DNA from: DASSNR01 sp036278935
Lineage (GTDB): Bacteria; Gemmatimonadota; Gemmatimonadetes; Gemmatimonadales; Gemmatimonadaceae
Length of the DNA: 41,767 nt
Reading direction: 5' to 3'
Assembly (NCBI GenBank): GCA_036278935.1
Contig: DASUKA010000008.1
Span: forward strand, 1 to 41,767
Position 1 is the first letter of the stretch, and every line of letters starts with the position of its first letter. A program made the position numbers and the translations under genes. Positions 40,721 through 41,767 of the stretch are shown piece after piece. Under the pieces are notes generated by a model, which was not told the origin of the DNA, ran no database searches, and worked only from the letters and a program-made list of their open reading frames with translations.

Positions 40721-41659
40721 ATGCCGACACGTCGCTCCCTCCCGACGCTCCTGGCCACCGCCTTGCTCATTGCGTGCGCAGGCGGCAACGGGGCCCCTCA
40801 GTCCACCACCGCAGCGCGGCAGCCGCGCGGCTACCTGCTCATCGTCGGTGGCGGACCTCAGCCCCATGCGCTCGTGCAACGCTTTGTCGACCTGGCCGGC
40901 GGCTCGGGTCACGCCCGCATCATTGTCTTCCCCATGGCCAGCGTGGATGGCGAGGAAGGCGGCAGGATCAAGGCGGACGATCTCCAACTGCTCGGCGCGC
41001 GTGCCACCAGCCTGAACATCACGCGTGCGCAGGCGAACAGCGATTCCGTGGCGCAACTGCTGGACAGCGCCACCGGCATCTGGTTCGGCGGCGGCGACCA
41101 GGACCGGCTCTTCGCGGTGCTGCACGACACCAAGGTCGAGGCCGCGATCCACGCGCGCTACCAGGCCGGTGCCGTGGTGGGTGGGACCTCGGCGGGCGCG
41201 GCTGTGATGTCCAGTCCCATGATCACTGGTGAGGAGCGTCATCCGGGAGGGGCCCGGCCCGACACCAGCTCGGCATTCATGACGATCGCGCGGAACAACA
41301 TCATCACCGCTCCTGGCTTCGGCTTCCTCACGGACGCAATCGTTGACCAGCATTTCCTGCGGCGCAAGCGACACAACCGCCTGCTGAGCCTGGTGCTGGA
41401 GGGGCCAGTGCACCTCGGCGTCGGCATCGACGAGTCCACCGGGCTTCTCGTCTATCCCGACGGCCACTGGGAGGTGCTCGGGGCGAGCGCCGCGCTAGTG
41501 TACGATGCCCGGCACAGTGCGGTGACGCCGCCCGGCGCCCACGTGCTGGGAGCGACAGGCGTGGTGCTCCATGTGCTGCCCGCCGGCAGCCGTTACGATC
41601 CGGCCAGCGGCCACGCGTCCCTGCCCACAGTATCCGCGGATACGGCGCAACAACAATAG
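40721..41659 (+). CDS. Cyanophycinase-like S51-family peptidase, lipoprotein
   Basis: 312 residues from ATG 40721; the frame is open further upstream but only this start gives a lipoprotein signal (LLATALLIAC, Cys19). S51-family blocks are clear: GYLLIVGGG (37-45), IWFGGGDQDRLFAVL (120-134), the nucleophile Ser157 in VVGGTSAGAAVMSS, FGFLTDAIVDQHFLRRKRHN (about 200-219), and GVGIDESTGLLV (233-244). Cyanophycinases split the storage polymer cyanophycin into Asp-Arg dipeptides; related peptidases cut other Asp peptides. The lipid anchor indicates extracytoplasmic action, as for scavenging outside the cell. No cyanophycin synthetase is present in the window. The gene is followed by the palindromic repeat at the right edge. 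Confidence 0.87.
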   Translation: MPTRRSLPTLLATALLIACAGGNGAPQSTTAARQPRGYLLIVGGGPQPHALVQRFVDLAGGSGHARIIVFPMASVDGEEGGRIKADDLQLLGARATSLNITRAQANSDSVAQLLDSATGIWFGGGDQDRLFAVLHDTKVEAAIHARYQAGAVVGGTSAGAAVMSSPMITGEERHPGGARPDTSSAFMTIARNNIITAPGFGFLTDAIVDQHFLRRKRHNRLLSLVLEGPVHLGVGIDESTGLLVYPDGHWEVLGASAALVYDARHSAVTPPGAHVLGATGVVLHVLPAGSRYDPASGHASLPTVSADTAQQQ

Positions 41660-41693
41660 CAACAACAATAAAGGAGTGGGGCGGTCAAGGACG

Positions 41694-41767
41694 GGGGCAG
41701 GTCGTGAACCGCAAGGGCGGGGGTCAGGTCGTGAACCGCGAGGCCTCACGGTTCACGACCTGACCCC
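41694..41767. repeat. GGGGTCAGGTC-type palindrome, copy 2, with a partial direct copy; runs to window end
   Basis: The left arm GGGGTCAGGTCGTGAACCG (41720-41738) is exactly complementary to the right arm at 41749-41767. The centre CGAGGCCTCA holds the palindrome GAGGCCTC flanked by one C/A mismatch, the same design as at 31541-31592. A degenerate direct copy (GGGGGCAGGTCGTGAACCG, missing one T) begins about 26 bases earlier. The element may continue past the window. Confidence 0.8.

Overview
The window looks like a piece of a high-GC, Gram-negative chromosome from Gemmatimonadota or a close relative. I infer this from the strong G/C bias at third codon positions, the many lipoprotein and Tat/Sec signals, two SusC/SusD-type outer-membrane pairs, large exported BNR-repeat and S9/M14 peptidases, and Arg/Gly-rich inserts in exported proteins. 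No rRNA, tRNA, CRISPR array or intact insertion sequence is visible. The taxon is an inference from gene style only.

Left part, + strand (1-12250). The tail of a DHA2-type MFS pump and an HD-domain phosphohydrolase precede a tightly packed set: ECF sigma factor, one-pass membrane protein (probable anti-sigma), Spy/CnrX-like periplasmic protein, TolC-type channel, lipoprotein efflux adaptor, MacB-type permease without ATPase, and lspA. It reads as an envelope- or metal-stress regulated tripartite export operon. A 1022-residue secreted BNR-repeat protein with its own promoter follows. Next comes a pair of sulfur-chemistry proteins: a TsdA-like diheme cytochrome c and a Tat-exported DsrE-like protein.

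Middle (12360-25476). A CsbD-like stress protein (- strand) is followed by a three-subunit molybdenum hydroxylase on the + strand. Its FAD subunit carries the four-cysteine insert typical of 4-hydroxybenzoyl-CoA reductase. The - strand then holds a run read right to left: regulatory-like-domain lipoprotein, diheme MauG/CcpA-type peroxidase, lipoprotein with two RskA-like domains, SusC, SusD, small lipoprotein, and a free-standing TonB-plug-like lipoprotein.

Right part (25746-41659). On the - strand lie a second SusC/SusD pair, an exported S9 prolyl-oligopeptidase-type peptidase, an exported M14 carboxypeptidase-type protein, and hutH. A divergent GntR/FCD regulator faces hutH across two tandem 12-bp palindromes. 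A carotenoid-desaturase-like FAD oxidoreductase (- strand) and a cyanophycinase-like lipoprotein (+ strand) close the window. Together these suggest uptake and breakdown of peptides and amino acids.

Three kinds of small intergenic repeat are present: GA/CT-rich hairpins that share an AACCCGCAACTC module, near-perfect GGGGTCAGGTC palindromes (one at the right edge), and a CACAGAG-type inverted repeat. One GA/CT element sits inside the molybdenum enzyme operon and seems to have rewritten the ends of two subunits. No gene-free stretch exceeds 300 bases; the longest, about 270 bases at 25477-25745, holds a candidate promoter and a terminator.
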